From the NCBI GenBank assembly GCA_004298155.1, contig SCRD01000012.1, positions 124,001 to 188,000 on the forward strand: a DNA stretch of 64,000 nucleotides, given 5' to 3'. Shown in pieces: positions 35,740 through 43,360 of this stretch (its first letter is position 1; each line of letters opens with the position of its first letter). The notes under the pieces were generated by a model. That model ran no database searches. It was given only the letters and a program-made list of their open reading frames with translations, and was not told the DNA's origin. The DNA comes from Acidobacteriota bacterium (GTDB taxonomy: Bacteria; Acidobacteriota; Terriglobia; UBA7540). The translations under genes and the position numbers were made by a program.

Positions 35740-37146
35740 ATGGCAATTCGACCTGAACAACAAGACAAAACCCCAGCCGGCATCGGCGAGCGCCTGGACC
35801 GTCTGCCGTGGACCGGTTTCCATTCGCGCGTGACGCTGGCGCTCGGCATCGGCTGGCTGCTCGACGCGTTTGAAGTCAACGTCATCGGCAACGTGCTCGG
35901 CATTCTGAAGAAGCTCTGGCATGTCACCGACGTCCAGGCTTCGGCGCTGGTCACCGTGTGGTTAGTCGGCATCATGATTGGCGCACTGCTGTTCGGATAT
36001 CTCGCCGACCGGTTCGGCCGCCGCAAGCTGTTTATCCTGACCCTGCTGCTTTACTCAGGCTTCACTGTGGTCTCGGCACTGTCGCCGGGCTACTACTTCT
36101 TCATGGTATTCCGCTTCCTGACGGCTATCGGAGTGGGTGCGGAATACTCCGCTATCAATGCCGCCATCGGAGAGATTATTCCGGCGCGGTTTCGCGGCCG
36201 CGCCAACGCGACGGTGATGAACTTCTGGCCCGTGGGATCCATCCTCGCGGCGCTGCTCAGCCTTTACTTCATCAACCTGCTGCCGCCATCGGTTGGCTGG
36301 AGGTTTGCGTTCGGTCTTGGGGCCATCGTCGCCTTGTTCACCATCTGGGCGCGAAGAACCCTGCCGGAATCGCCCCGCTGGCTGCTCGGGCGGGGCCGCC
36401 GCCAGGAAGCGTTGCAAGTGATGCAGCAAATCGAGTCCGGCACGGGCCATTTTGATTTCACTGATTCACAGGCGCGGCGAGCAGACACAATCTCGGCGGG
36501 GTTTTTCAGCCAGGTTTGGCTTCTGGTGCGCGAACATCCGGGGCGGCTGGCGTTGGGTTCGCTTCTCGATTTTTCGGAGGCCGCAGGTTATTACGGCATC
36601 TTCGCCTTCCTGCCGCTGGTTGTATTGCCGCATGTTAACATTTCAGATGAAAGGGTTCCGTGGTTCTTCCTGATCGGCAATCTGGGAGCGGTTGCGGGTG
36701 GCGCGCTGGCTGCCGTGGCCCTGGACAAGGCCGGACGCAAGTGGACGGTGACGCTCTTCTATCTGCTGGCCGCGGTTTCCATGCTGGTGATGGGCGCGGC
36801 AACGCTCCACCGGAGCGCAGAAGGAGTGCTGGCCGCGTTCGTGGTGGTAAATTTCTGCGCGACCGGAAGCTGGGTGTCCGCCTATCCGACCTTTTCTGAA
36901 ATCTTCCCGACCCGATTGCGCTCAACAGGCATCGGATTTTCCGTGGCGTTCGGCAGGATCGGCGCAGCCATCTCGCCTCTGGTCCTGGTGGTGCTTGCCG
37001 AGCGTGCGTCTGTCATGGACGCTTTTGCGGTGCTTGGCGGGTTTTATGTGCTGGGCGTTGTGGGCATGATACCGTGGATCCTCTGGGGGCCTGAGGGGCG
37101 CGGCAAGGCGCTTGAAATTCTGGGAGGAGAAAGCATCGAGGCATGA
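35740..37146 (+). CDS. MFS transporter (sugar porter-like)
   Basis: A 468-residue inner-membrane protein with twelve predicted helices. The loop 2-3 MFS signature GYLADRFGRRKLF (about residues 82-94) and its second-half counterpart AVALDKAGRKWTV are clear; ALGIGWLLDAFEVNVIGNVL in helix 1 resembles the sugar/aromatic-acid porters. The substrate is unknown. The start at 35740 (MAIRPEQQ) is chosen over a TTG at 35719. Its TGA stop overlaps the radical SAM start by 4 bp (ATGA), so the two are translationally coupled. Confidence 0.88.
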   Translation: MAIRPEQQDKTPAGIGERLDRLPWTGFHSRVTLALGIGWLLDAFEVNVIGNVLGILKKLWHVTDVQASALVTVWLVGIMIGALLFGYLADRFGRRKLFILTLLLYSGFTVVSALSPGYYFFMVFRFLTAIGVGAEYSAINAAIGEIIPARFRGRANATVMNFWPVGSILAALLSLYFINLLPPSVGWRFAFGLGAIVALFTIWARRTLPESPRWLLGRGRRQEALQVMQQIESGTGHFDFTDSQARRADTISAGFFSQVWLLVREHPGRLALGSLLDFSEAAGYYGIFAFLPLVVLPHVNISDERVPWFFLIGNLGAVAGGALAAVALDKAGRKWTVTLFYLLAAVSMLVMGAATLHRSAEGVLAAFVVVNFCATGSWVSAYPTFSEIFPTRLRSTGIGFSVAFGRIGAAISPLVLVVLAERASVMDAFAVLGGFYVLGVVGMIPWILWGPEGRGKALEILGGESIEA

Positions 37147-38063
37147 ATTTTCCTGAAGTCGCACTCACCCACCTCGACAACCTCTGGCTCCAGGTGAGCG
37201 GAACTCTTTGCAACATCGCCTGCGCGCATTGCTTTAACAACAGCGGCCCCAATGTGAGAAATTTTGGTTTCCTCAGCATGGAAAGAGTGCGCACGGAGAT
37301 TGAAAGCGCGGCCCGCGCGGGCGTGAAGGAAATATTCTTTACCGGCGGCGAGCCGTTTCTGCATCCAGCCCTGCCGGAGATGCTTGCCTTCTCGCTGAAA
37401 CGCGCGCCCACAACCGTCCTGACAAATGGCATGCTCATTAACGACCGCATCGCCGGCCGACTGGCAGCGATCGAACAATCGGCGAAGTATTCGCTTGAAA
37501 TTCGCGTCAGCCTGGATGGTTACACGGAAGAGATGAATGACGCCATCCGCGGGCAAGGCGTCTTTCGCAGCGCGCTGGCTGCCGTTCAGCGCCTCAGTCA
37601 GCGCGGACTGCTGCCGCTGGTCACCATCGTCCGCAACTGGGGCGATGATGCAGAGCTTGACGCGCTGGCTGCTTTTTCCGCGATGCTGCGCGAGGCGGGA
37701 TATGCCCGGCCGCGAATCAAAGTCCTCCCTGCCCTGCCGCTGGGCCGCGAGCTTGAGCGCCGCCCCGGCATCAATACGCAAGCATTATTGAGCGAAGATC
37801 TACTTGAAGGGTTCGACCGCGATCTGCTGATGTGTTCCAATTCACGGGTCATCACGGACCGCGGTGTCTGGGTGTGCCCGCTACTGGTGGAAAAGCCAGA
37901 CGCGCGACTGGGAGAAAGTCTTGCCGACGCCCGCCCAGGTTTTACGCTGCGCCACAACGCCTGCGTCACCTGCTACCACTACGGCACCATCTGCGGCAAC
38001 GTCAGCGCGCTGATCGAGGGCCCCGCGGTCCAGGCGGACTCGGGCGCGGGCAAACTCTCATGA
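37143..38063 (+). CDS. Radical SAM enzyme with C-terminal cysteine cluster motif
   Basis: A 306-residue protein. The radical SAM [4Fe-4S] motif is C-NIA-C-AH-C in GTLCNIACAHCFNNSG (residues about 21-36), followed by the SAM-binding FTGGEPFLHP and a barrel with TVLTNGMLI and EIRVSLDGY. Near the C-terminus five more cysteines (MCSNSR, VWVCPL, ACVTC, TICGN) form a SPASM/twitch-like auxiliary cluster region. Such enzymes modify peptides or small molecules. It overlaps the MFS gene by 4 bp upstream and the metallophosphoesterase by 4 bp downstream. The substrate is unknown. Confidence 0.85.
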   Translation: MNFPEVALTHLDNLWLQVSGTLCNIACAHCFNNSGPNVRNFGFLSMERVRTEIESAARAGVKEIFFTGGEPFLHPALPEMLAFSLKRAPTTVLTNGMLINDRIAGRLAAIEQSAKYSLEIRVSLDGYTEEMNDAIRGQGVFRSALAAVQRLSQRGLLPLVTIVRNWGDDAELDALAAFSAMLREAGYARPRIKVLPALPLGRELERRPGINTQALLSEDLLEGFDRDLLMCSNSRVITDRGVWVCPLLVEKPDARLGESLADARPGFTLRHNACVTCYHYGTICGNVSALIEGPAVQADSGAGKLS

Positions 38064-38842
38064 AACGACTTGCCCTGTTCGGCGGCATCTACAACAACCA
38101 TCTGGCGCTTGCAGCGGCGATTGAGGACGCGCGCCGCCGCAACGCGGATGACTTCTACTGCCTCGGCGACCTGGGCGCATTTGGACCCTATCCCGACCGG
38201 GTCTATCCCATCTTGCGCGAGCACAGCGTCCAGTGCATTCAGGGCAATTACGACAATTCGCTTGCCGGCGGGCTGGCCGACTGCCAGTGCGGTTACACCG
38301 ATCCGCGCGACAATCACTTTGCGCGCGTCAGCTACAACTACACGTTCAAAAACACCTCGGCAGACAACAAAGCATGGCTGCGCACCTTGCCGGAAACTCT
38401 CAGCCTTGAAGTTGATGGCCGCCGTGTTCTCTTGTGCCACGGTTCCCCGCGCCGGATGAATGAATTCCTCTGGGAATCCACCAGCCCCGATTCTTTTCTC
38501 GAACATCTACTCGACCAGTCGAATGCTGACGTTATCTGCGTGACGCATACGGGCATCAAATGGCATCGCGAGCTTCCCGCGAAGCGCCACTTCATCAACG
38601 TGGGAGTGCTGGGCCGGCCGGAAAACGACGGCGCTACGAATGTCTGGTACACGCTGCTGGCCATCAATGACGGCGAAGTGAAGGTGGAATTCGTCCCCGT
38701 CGATTACGATTTTGAAAAGCTAGCCGGCGAAATGCGGACGGAAAACCTGCCCGCGGAGTTCATAGAAACCATTCTCAGCGGCTGGTGGACCACCTGCCTT
38801 GAAGTCCTTCCCCACAAGGAGCGCGCCCGCGGGCGATTCTGA
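38060..38842 (+). CDS. Metallophosphoesterase-like protein with altered metal motif
   Basis: A 260-residue calcineurin-like phosphoesterase fold. GDLGAFGPYP (motif II), GNYDN (motif III), LLCHGSP (motif IV) and VTHTGIKWHR (motif V) are visible. Motif I, normally D-x-H in a DIHGN context, reads FGGIYNNH, so the first Asp and His ligands are missing. A CQCGYTDPRDNHF segment near residue 77 adds two cysteines. I recall a group of close relatives with the same FGGIY start, so the change is probably a family trait rather than decay. ATGA overlap with the radical SAM gene makes it the third member of the coupled unit. Confidence 0.82.
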   Translation: MKRLALFGGIYNNHLALAAAIEDARRRNADDFYCLGDLGAFGPYPDRVYPILREHSVQCIQGNYDNSLAGGLADCQCGYTDPRDNHFARVSYNYTFKNTSADNKAWLRTLPETLSLEVDGRRVLLCHGSPRRMNEFLWESTSPDSFLEHLLDQSNADVICVTHTGIKWHRELPAKRHFINVGVLGRPENDGATNVWYTLLAINDGEVKVEFVPVDYDFEKLAGEMRTENLPAEFIETILSGWWTTCLEVLPHKERARGRF

Positions 38843-39274
38843 CGCGCGGCCTCTCCCCTTACCGCCTGGCCTAGCCTCGGCGCGAGGCTATGATTCGCTT
38901 GACGGCGGTTATCCAGCGTGAGGTAATTGCTGTCGTAAGAGAGACGAGCGGACCGATGCTCGCACGGGAGACAGGCCATGCCTTTCACCTGGTTGCATGC
39001 ACAAGTTCGGTTCATTCGCTCTTACGACGCCTTTTACGCCGCAAGGGCCCGGGCACTTCGGCCATTGGCCCGATTTCCCACGCAACAACCTGAATACGAT
39101 GAAGCCGGACAACCTTCCCGCGGCAAAGCGAAATCATATTTAAGGGCGAGGTTTGAACAACTCGTCGTCCGTGTTCCACCCTGACCTTGTACGCGCCAAA
39201 AAGGTCAGGAAGTTCCGGGTCCCGGCCTGGCCGGCGCCCGAAAACGTCGGGATTTATTGAAGGAGGTTACTTCC
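38843..39274. other. 430-bp intergenic region with hairpins
   Basis: No gene recognised. TAGCCTCG-GCG-CGAGGCTA (38872-38890) is an 8-bp perfect hairpin 30 bp after the metallophosphoesterase gene and may terminate that unit. The end forms a structured leader (39181-39251) for the next gene. Confidence 0.5.
39181..39251 (+). promoter_or_regulatory. Structured leader upstream of the 122-residue membrane protein
   Basis: CTGACCTT (39181-39188) pairs with AAGGTCAG (39201-39208); a GC-rich middle with CCGG/GGCC palindromes follows; CCCGA-AAACG-TCGGG (39237-39251) is a third hairpin. The last stem ends 24 bases before an AAGGAGGT ribosome-binding site and ATG. No known riboswitch class is recognised. 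Confidence 0.35.
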
Positions 39275-39643
39275 ATGATTGGAATGGGATTTGAAGCGTT
39301 TCTTACTCTTTTTATCATCAGCTTTATCGCGGCAATCGTGATCCATAACGGTATTCATTATCACGTTCTCAGTGGGGTTGATGGATTCTTTGCCAAGTGG
39401 ATCTTCGGCTGGCTTGGAGCATGGATTGCCACGCCGGTTTTGGGTCACTGGTTCAGCGGATTTGCCATCAGTGGCCAGTACATCATCCCAGCATTCCTCG
39501 GAGCATTCTCAACTGCATTCATGATCACCGCTGTCTGTAAAATGATGGCAAGAACCAGAACAGCCGGTGCCGAATCTCCTGAAAGGGTGACCGCGCCCGG
39601 CGTTGCCACGTCAGAAGTTGTTCACGGAACCAGAGCAGCTTGA
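39275..39643 (+). CDS. Small integral membrane protein
   Basis: A 122-residue protein with three hydrophobic segments: FEAFLTLFIISFIAAIVIH (near the N-terminus), GWLGAWIATPVLG and IIPAFLGAFSTAFMITAVC, then a soluble tail of about 35 residues. The Gly/Trp-rich middle is reminiscent of GlsB/YeaQ-type small membrane proteins, but I cannot assign it. The ATG is preceded by a near-perfect AAGGAGGT eight bases upstream, implying strong translation. A cruciform structure follows the gene. Confidence 0.65.
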   Translation: MIGMGFEAFLTLFIISFIAAIVIHNGIHYHVLSGVDGFFAKWIFGWLGAWIATPVLGHWFSGFAISGQYIIPAFLGAFSTAFMITAVCKMMARTRTAGAESPERVTAPGVATSEVVHGTRAA

Positions 39644-39662
39644 TCCGCTCCGTTTCACGAAT

Positions 39663-39709
39663 GGGCCGGCGGAACCTACGGCCGGAATCAATCCGGCCAC
39701 CGCCGGCCC
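39663..39709. repeat. Nested inverted repeat downstream of the small membrane protein gene
   Basis: Outer arms GGGCCGGCGG (39663-39672) and CCGCCGGCCC (39700-39709) are 10-bp perfect; inside them GGCCGGA (39680-39686) pairs with TCCGGCC (39692-39698) around a 5-base loop. It starts 20 bp after a stop codon and may terminate transcription, though no T-run follows. Confidence 0.6.
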
Positions 39710-39867
39710 TGCACTCCACCCGCCGCATAACCAATCCCCCTCTTTCCAGGCTTCGAGGCACGACGAGATGGCCCTCCCAACCTCTACGGTCTGCGGCCAA
39801 TGTGTTAGTATCGAAATCTATATCTCAACCAGTTCCCACATCGCATACGCAAAGCGGAAAGGACATT

Positions 39868-40950
39868 GTGCTCAAGATCGGAATTGTCGGCCTCAACATG
39901 GTGGGCAAAACCACGCTGTTCAAGATCCTCACCCGTGCTCGCGGTGACAAGCTGGCAGGTGGCAAGCCTGAAGCCCACCTGGGCGTTGTGAAAGTGCCCG
40001 ACGCGCGCCTCGACTGCCTGGCGGGAATGTTCAATCCGAAAAAGCTCGTCCATGCCAGCATCGAGTACGTGGATACGCCTGCCAGCGTCATTCAATTGGC
40101 GCGCACGGGAACGCAATCCGCCGCCTTGAAGGAAATGGACGCGCTCGTACACGTGGTGCGCGTCTTTGAGGACCCTGCCATTCCTGCTGAAGGCGGTAAC
40201 GTCGACGCCAGGCGCGACATCGAATCCGTCGAGCTTGAGCTGGTGCTTTCCGATCTGGCCATCATTGAAAAACGCCTCGAGAGGCTCGACAAAGACATCA
40301 AGAAACAGAAGAACCCTGCGCTTGAGAAAGAACATCAGGCCTTGCTGCGGGCCAAACTGGCGCTCGAGGCGCAGACCCCTTTGCGTGAAATGGATTTTGT
40401 GGCCGATGACGAGCGCGCTTTGCGCGGGTTTACTTTTCTCTCCATCAAACCGATGCTCTACGTGCTGAATCTGGGAGAAAAAGACGCGCCCCGGGCCAAC
40501 GCTGCGGAAGAGTTTGCGCACCAGGCCGGACTGAAGCAGCGCCCGCGCACGGCCGTTACAGCCGTCTGCGGTAAAATTGAAGAGGAGCTTTCCGAGTTGG
40601 GTGACGAAGACTCCGGGGAATTCCTGGCCAGCTACGGTTTAAAGGAATCAGCCATTTCGAGGCTGATCCGCTCCAGCTACCAGTTGCTGGGCCTGATTTC
40701 ATTCTTCACCGTGGGCGAGGATGAGTGCCGCGCCTGGACCATTCGCGAGGGTATGACAGCGCTCGATGCCGCAGGCGCAATCCATTCTGACATCCAGCAT
40801 GGCTTCATCCGCGCCGAGGTGATTCCCTATCAGGACCTGATGGATGCCGGCGGCTTTGCCGAGGCCCGCACCCGCGGCACGCTGAGACTCGAAGGCAAGG
40901 AGTATCTGGTCCACGACGGAGAGATTGTGCACTTCCGGCATTCGGGCTGA
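39868..40950 (+). CDS. YchF/Obg-like P-loop NTPase with TGS domain
   Basis: A 360-residue TRAFAC-class NTPase related to YchF. The P-loop is GLNMVGKTTLF (YchF proteins have the NxxGKS/T form and often prefer ATP), switch and Walker B regions include YVDTPAS; a coiled-coil insert (LERLDKDIKKQKNPALEKEH) and a C-terminal TGS domain (ISFFTVGEDECRAWTIREGM ... GEIVHF) are typical. The DTPAS sequence replaces the usual DxxGL. Roles proposed for the family are ribosome-associated. A GTG at 39868 with AAAGGA five bases upstream is used; the frame stays open to 39640. The ZIP and IscU-like genes follow closely. Confidence 0.88.
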   Translation: MLKIGIVGLNMVGKTTLFKILTRARGDKLAGGKPEAHLGVVKVPDARLDCLAGMFNPKKLVHASIEYVDTPASVIQLARTGTQSAALKEMDALVHVVRVFEDPAIPAEGGNVDARRDIESVELELVLSDLAIIEKRLERLDKDIKKQKNPALEKEHQALLRAKLALEAQTPLREMDFVADDERALRGFTFLSIKPMLYVLNLGEKDAPRANAAEEFAHQAGLKQRPRTAVTAVCGKIEEELSELGDEDSGEFLASYGLKESAISRLIRSSYQLLGLISFFTVGEDECRAWTIREGMTALDAAGAIHSDIQHGFIRAEVIPYQDLMDAGGFAEARTRGTLRLEGKEYLVHDGEIVHFRHSG

Positions 40951-40979
40951 GGGCCACTCCGGAACTTCAACCAACTACC

Positions 40980-41708
40980 ATGTTATTCGCCATTGAGATC
41001 AGCCTGGTGCTCGCGGTGGCTGCAGGAGTTGCCAATCTATTTGGCGCCTCCATCGTTTCGGCGAGGGCCTGGAGCCGGCCGTTCCTTGCATACTTTCTTG
41101 CGCTGGGTTCCGGCTTTATGCTTGCCACCGCCATGACGGAGATGATCCCGGAAAGCCTGCGCCTGGCACCGGTTGAAGGGTCAGTGCTTATCCTGGCCGG
41201 TTACCTGATTGTTCACATCTTTGAGCATGTGTGGCCCGCTCATTTCCACTTTGGCGAAGAAACCCACAAAGAGGAATTTGCCCGCAGCCGCGTGGCCTAC
41301 ACGGCGCTGGGCGGCCTGCTGGTCCACACTTTTTTCGACGGCGTGGCCATTGTCTCTGGCTTTATGGTCTCAACCTGGCTCGGCACGGTCATTTTCGGCG
41401 CCACCATTCTGCACAACGTCCCCGAAGGTTTTACGATCTCCTCGGTGATGGTGACGGCGGGCAAGGGCCGCGGCTCAGGCATGAAAGCAGCGGGCGCACT
41501 CGGCATCTCAAGAATTTTGGGAGTTCTCACCATGGGACTGGCACACCGGTGGGTGGCTCTTGGGCTGGCGCTTTCCGCCGGGGCGACGCTTTACGTGGCG
41601 GCTTCCGACCTGATTCCCGAAGTAAATAAGAAGCCGGGCATCAGGATTGCACTCACGGTCGGTGCCGGCGTCGCCCTGGTTGTGGTGCTGAAGACACTCT
41701 TTATGTAG
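40980..41708 (+). CDS. ZIP-family metal transporter
   Basis: A 242-residue inner-membrane protein with eight predicted helices. The binuclear metal-site motifs of ZIP proteins are present: LLVHTFFDGVAI in helix 4 and ILHNVPEGFTISS in helix 5. It probably moves Zn2+, Fe2+ or related ions into the cytoplasm. The first residues start directly in a helix. It lies 29 bp after the YchF-like gene and 7 bp before the IscU-like gene, so co-transcription is likely. Confidence 0.9.
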   Translation: MLFAIEISLVLAVAAGVANLFGASIVSARAWSRPFLAYFLALGSGFMLATAMTEMIPESLRLAPVEGSVLILAGYLIVHIFEHVWPAHFHFGEETHKEEFARSRVAYTALGGLLVHTFFDGVAIVSGFMVSTWLGTVIFGATILHNVPEGFTISSVMVTAGKGRGSGMKAAGALGISRILGVLTMGLAHRWVALGLALSAGATLYVAASDLIPEVNKKPGIRIALTVGAGVALVVVLKTLFM

Positions 41709-41715
41709 GGGCGAG

Positions 41716-42075
41716 ATGTATTCCAACGAGGTCCTGGACCACTTCCACAACCCGCGCAATGTGGGCGAGATTGGTGCGCCAAGCGCTGCGGTGGCGGCCA
41801 GCAACCCCGTCTGCGGCGACGCCATGAAGCTGTGGATTCTGGTCCGCGATGAGAAAGTGTTCGAGGCAAAATTCAAAGTCCAGGGATGCGTTCCGGCCGT
41901 CGCCTGCGGATCATGGCTGACGGAGGCTATCAAAGGAAAAACCATCCCTGAGCTTGCAGCCATCAGCCCCGAACAGGTCGAGCAGCAACTCGGCGGCCTG
42001 CCCGCAGCCTCCCACCACGCCAGCATGCTGGCCGTTGCAGCCCTGCGTGAAGCGCTGGAGAAGCTAAGCCCTTGA
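41716..42075 (+). CDS. IscU/NifU-N-like iron-sulphur scaffold protein, one ligand cysteine changed
   Basis: A 119-residue protein that aligns along its length with IscU: MYSNEVLDHFHNPRNVGEIG, NPVCGDAMKL (first Cys and the Asp), KVQGCVPAVACGS (second Cys). The third ligand, normally in HCSxLA, is Ala here (SHHASMLAVAALREAL), while an extra Cys follows the second ligand by five residues. It may hold a cluster differently or be a carrier or zinc protein. A GGGGCGAG site precedes the ATG, 7 bp after the ZIP gene. No cysteine desulphurase is nearby. Confidence 0.85.
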   Translation: MYSNEVLDHFHNPRNVGEIGAPSAAVAASNPVCGDAMKLWILVRDEKVFEAKFKVQGCVPAVACGSWLTEAIKGKTIPELAAISPEQVEQQLGGLPAASHHASMLAVAALREALEKLSP

Positions 42076-42370
42076 GATATGGCAAACCGAGTAGTTAGGA
42101 ATGCTGCAAGTCAGTATTTGCTGCAGGCTTGGTCCAGGCCCTAATTAACCGGGCGCGGCAGATGGCCAGGGTCAGGCTTGGTCGGATTGGAGCTTGTATT
42201 TATATTTTCAATAACTTACAGCTTTGTGTCTGAACATACCAATTCCTCAAAAATATCGCGATGACAAAAAATTGACCTCAGATTGGGACCTGACCTCCCG
42301 CCAGCTCTTCTTTCAGCTTGCAGGAGAGGTTATAATTGCGGGAACGGGGACGCTAGAAAGAATAGAATAC

Positions 42371-42601
42371 ATGCGCGCCTTGTCGAGCGCCTTATTGATC
42401 GCTGCCGGCTTGACCGGTATCGGTTATATTCTCGAAACCGTCCTGCCGAGTTCATCTGTCTTCACAATCGAATGGCAAACCCAGCAATATCTGATTCCCT
42501 ACAACGTCGCTGCGTTTTGGGGCTGTGTAGCAGTGGGCGCAATCGCAGGCTTTATCCAGGCGATCCGGATGATGCTTCGGGATATGGAGCGTTTGCGCTA
42601 G
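42371..42601 (+). CDS. Putative small membrane protein
   Basis: A 76-residue ORF with two hydrophobic helices (LSSALLIAAGLTGIGYILETV and VAAFWGCVAVGAIAGFIQAI) and a short basic C-terminus. No family recognised. The frame is open to 42224, but the extension has no ribosome-binding site; none is strong at this ATG either. The helices and their charge distribution make it more likely than not to be real. The preceding stretch 42076-42370 shows nothing else. Confidence 0.45.
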   Translation: MRALSSALLIAAGLTGIGYILETVLPSSSVFTIEWQTQQYLIPYNVAAFWGCVAVGAIAGFIQAIRMMLRDMERLR

Positions 42602-42733
42602 GCGGTTCGCAATCGGAAACTGGAACGATTGATTAATGGGCCGATCAAGAGGCGGGAGGCTCCAACGCCCGGGAAAGTTTTGGACCAAAGCACCTCGTGC
42701 GCCCGGCCCCTTCTAACCGCCAAGCCAATACTG

Positions 42734-43360
42734 CTATTCTGCCAGCCAGCGGTAGCTTTCGGGGTCGTCGACGTCGAGCAGGATGCCAGGGTCAGTGACT
42801 TCGACAAATTCCGTCCGGTCGTGGTAGTGGTGAATCAAGGTGTCGGCGCCCTGGCCGGGACCGAGCGACAGGATCTGGCTGAACAATTCCCTGCCCAGCA
42901 AGACCGGATGGCCGTGCTTGCCTCGCAGCTGTGGAACGATAACCGGGCTTCCGGAAGATGTGAAGTATTGGATTAACTTCTGGATTGTATCCACCGAAAT
43001 CGACGGATGATCTACGAGACACAGGAGGGTGCTTTCCGCCCTGCTTTCGCTCAGCCTGCGCAAACCTGCCTGGAGGGATGAGGTCTGACCCAGGCGGTAA
43101 TCCCGATTGACGACGACCTCAACCGAAGTGAGGTCAATGCTCTGCTGGATCAGGTCGGCGTGGTGGCCTAAAACCACAACAACGCGCTGGACGCCCGCAT
43201 CGCGTAGCTGGCAGATAATATTTTCCAGAAAAGTCCGCCCGCGATACATCAGCAGGGCCTTGTCCGTGCCCATGCGGGAAGATTCGCCTGCGGCGAGAAT
43301 TACACCAGCGGTGGCTTGCAGCGAGGGCACATCCCTGTGGGGCGCCAGTGGACGGCTCAT
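42734..43360 (-). CDS. mocA: MocA-type molybdenum cofactor nucleotidyltransferase
   Basis: A 208-residue protein of the MobA/MocA nucleotidyltransferase fold. GVILAAGESSRMGTDKALLMY (residues about 17-37) is the nucleotide-binding loop, followed by VVVVLGHHADLIQ, LGQTSSLQAGLRRL, LLCLVDHPSIS and HGHPVLLGRELF. It probably attaches CMP to molybdopterin to make the MCD cofactor of xanthine dehydrogenase-type enzymes. The start overlaps the end of the XdhC gene by 4 bp (ATGA). No molybdoenzyme genes lie in the window. Confidence 0.88.
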   Translation of the reverse strand: MSRPLAPHRDVPSLQATAGVILAAGESSRMGTDKALLMYRGRTFLENIICQLRDAGVQRVVVVLGHHADLIQQSIDLTSVEVVVNRDYRLGQTSSLQAGLRRLSESRAESTLLCLVDHPSISVDTIQKLIQYFTSSGSPVIVPQLRGKHGHPVLLGRELFSQILSLGPGQGADTLIHHYHDRTEFVEVTDPGILLDVDDPESYRWLAE

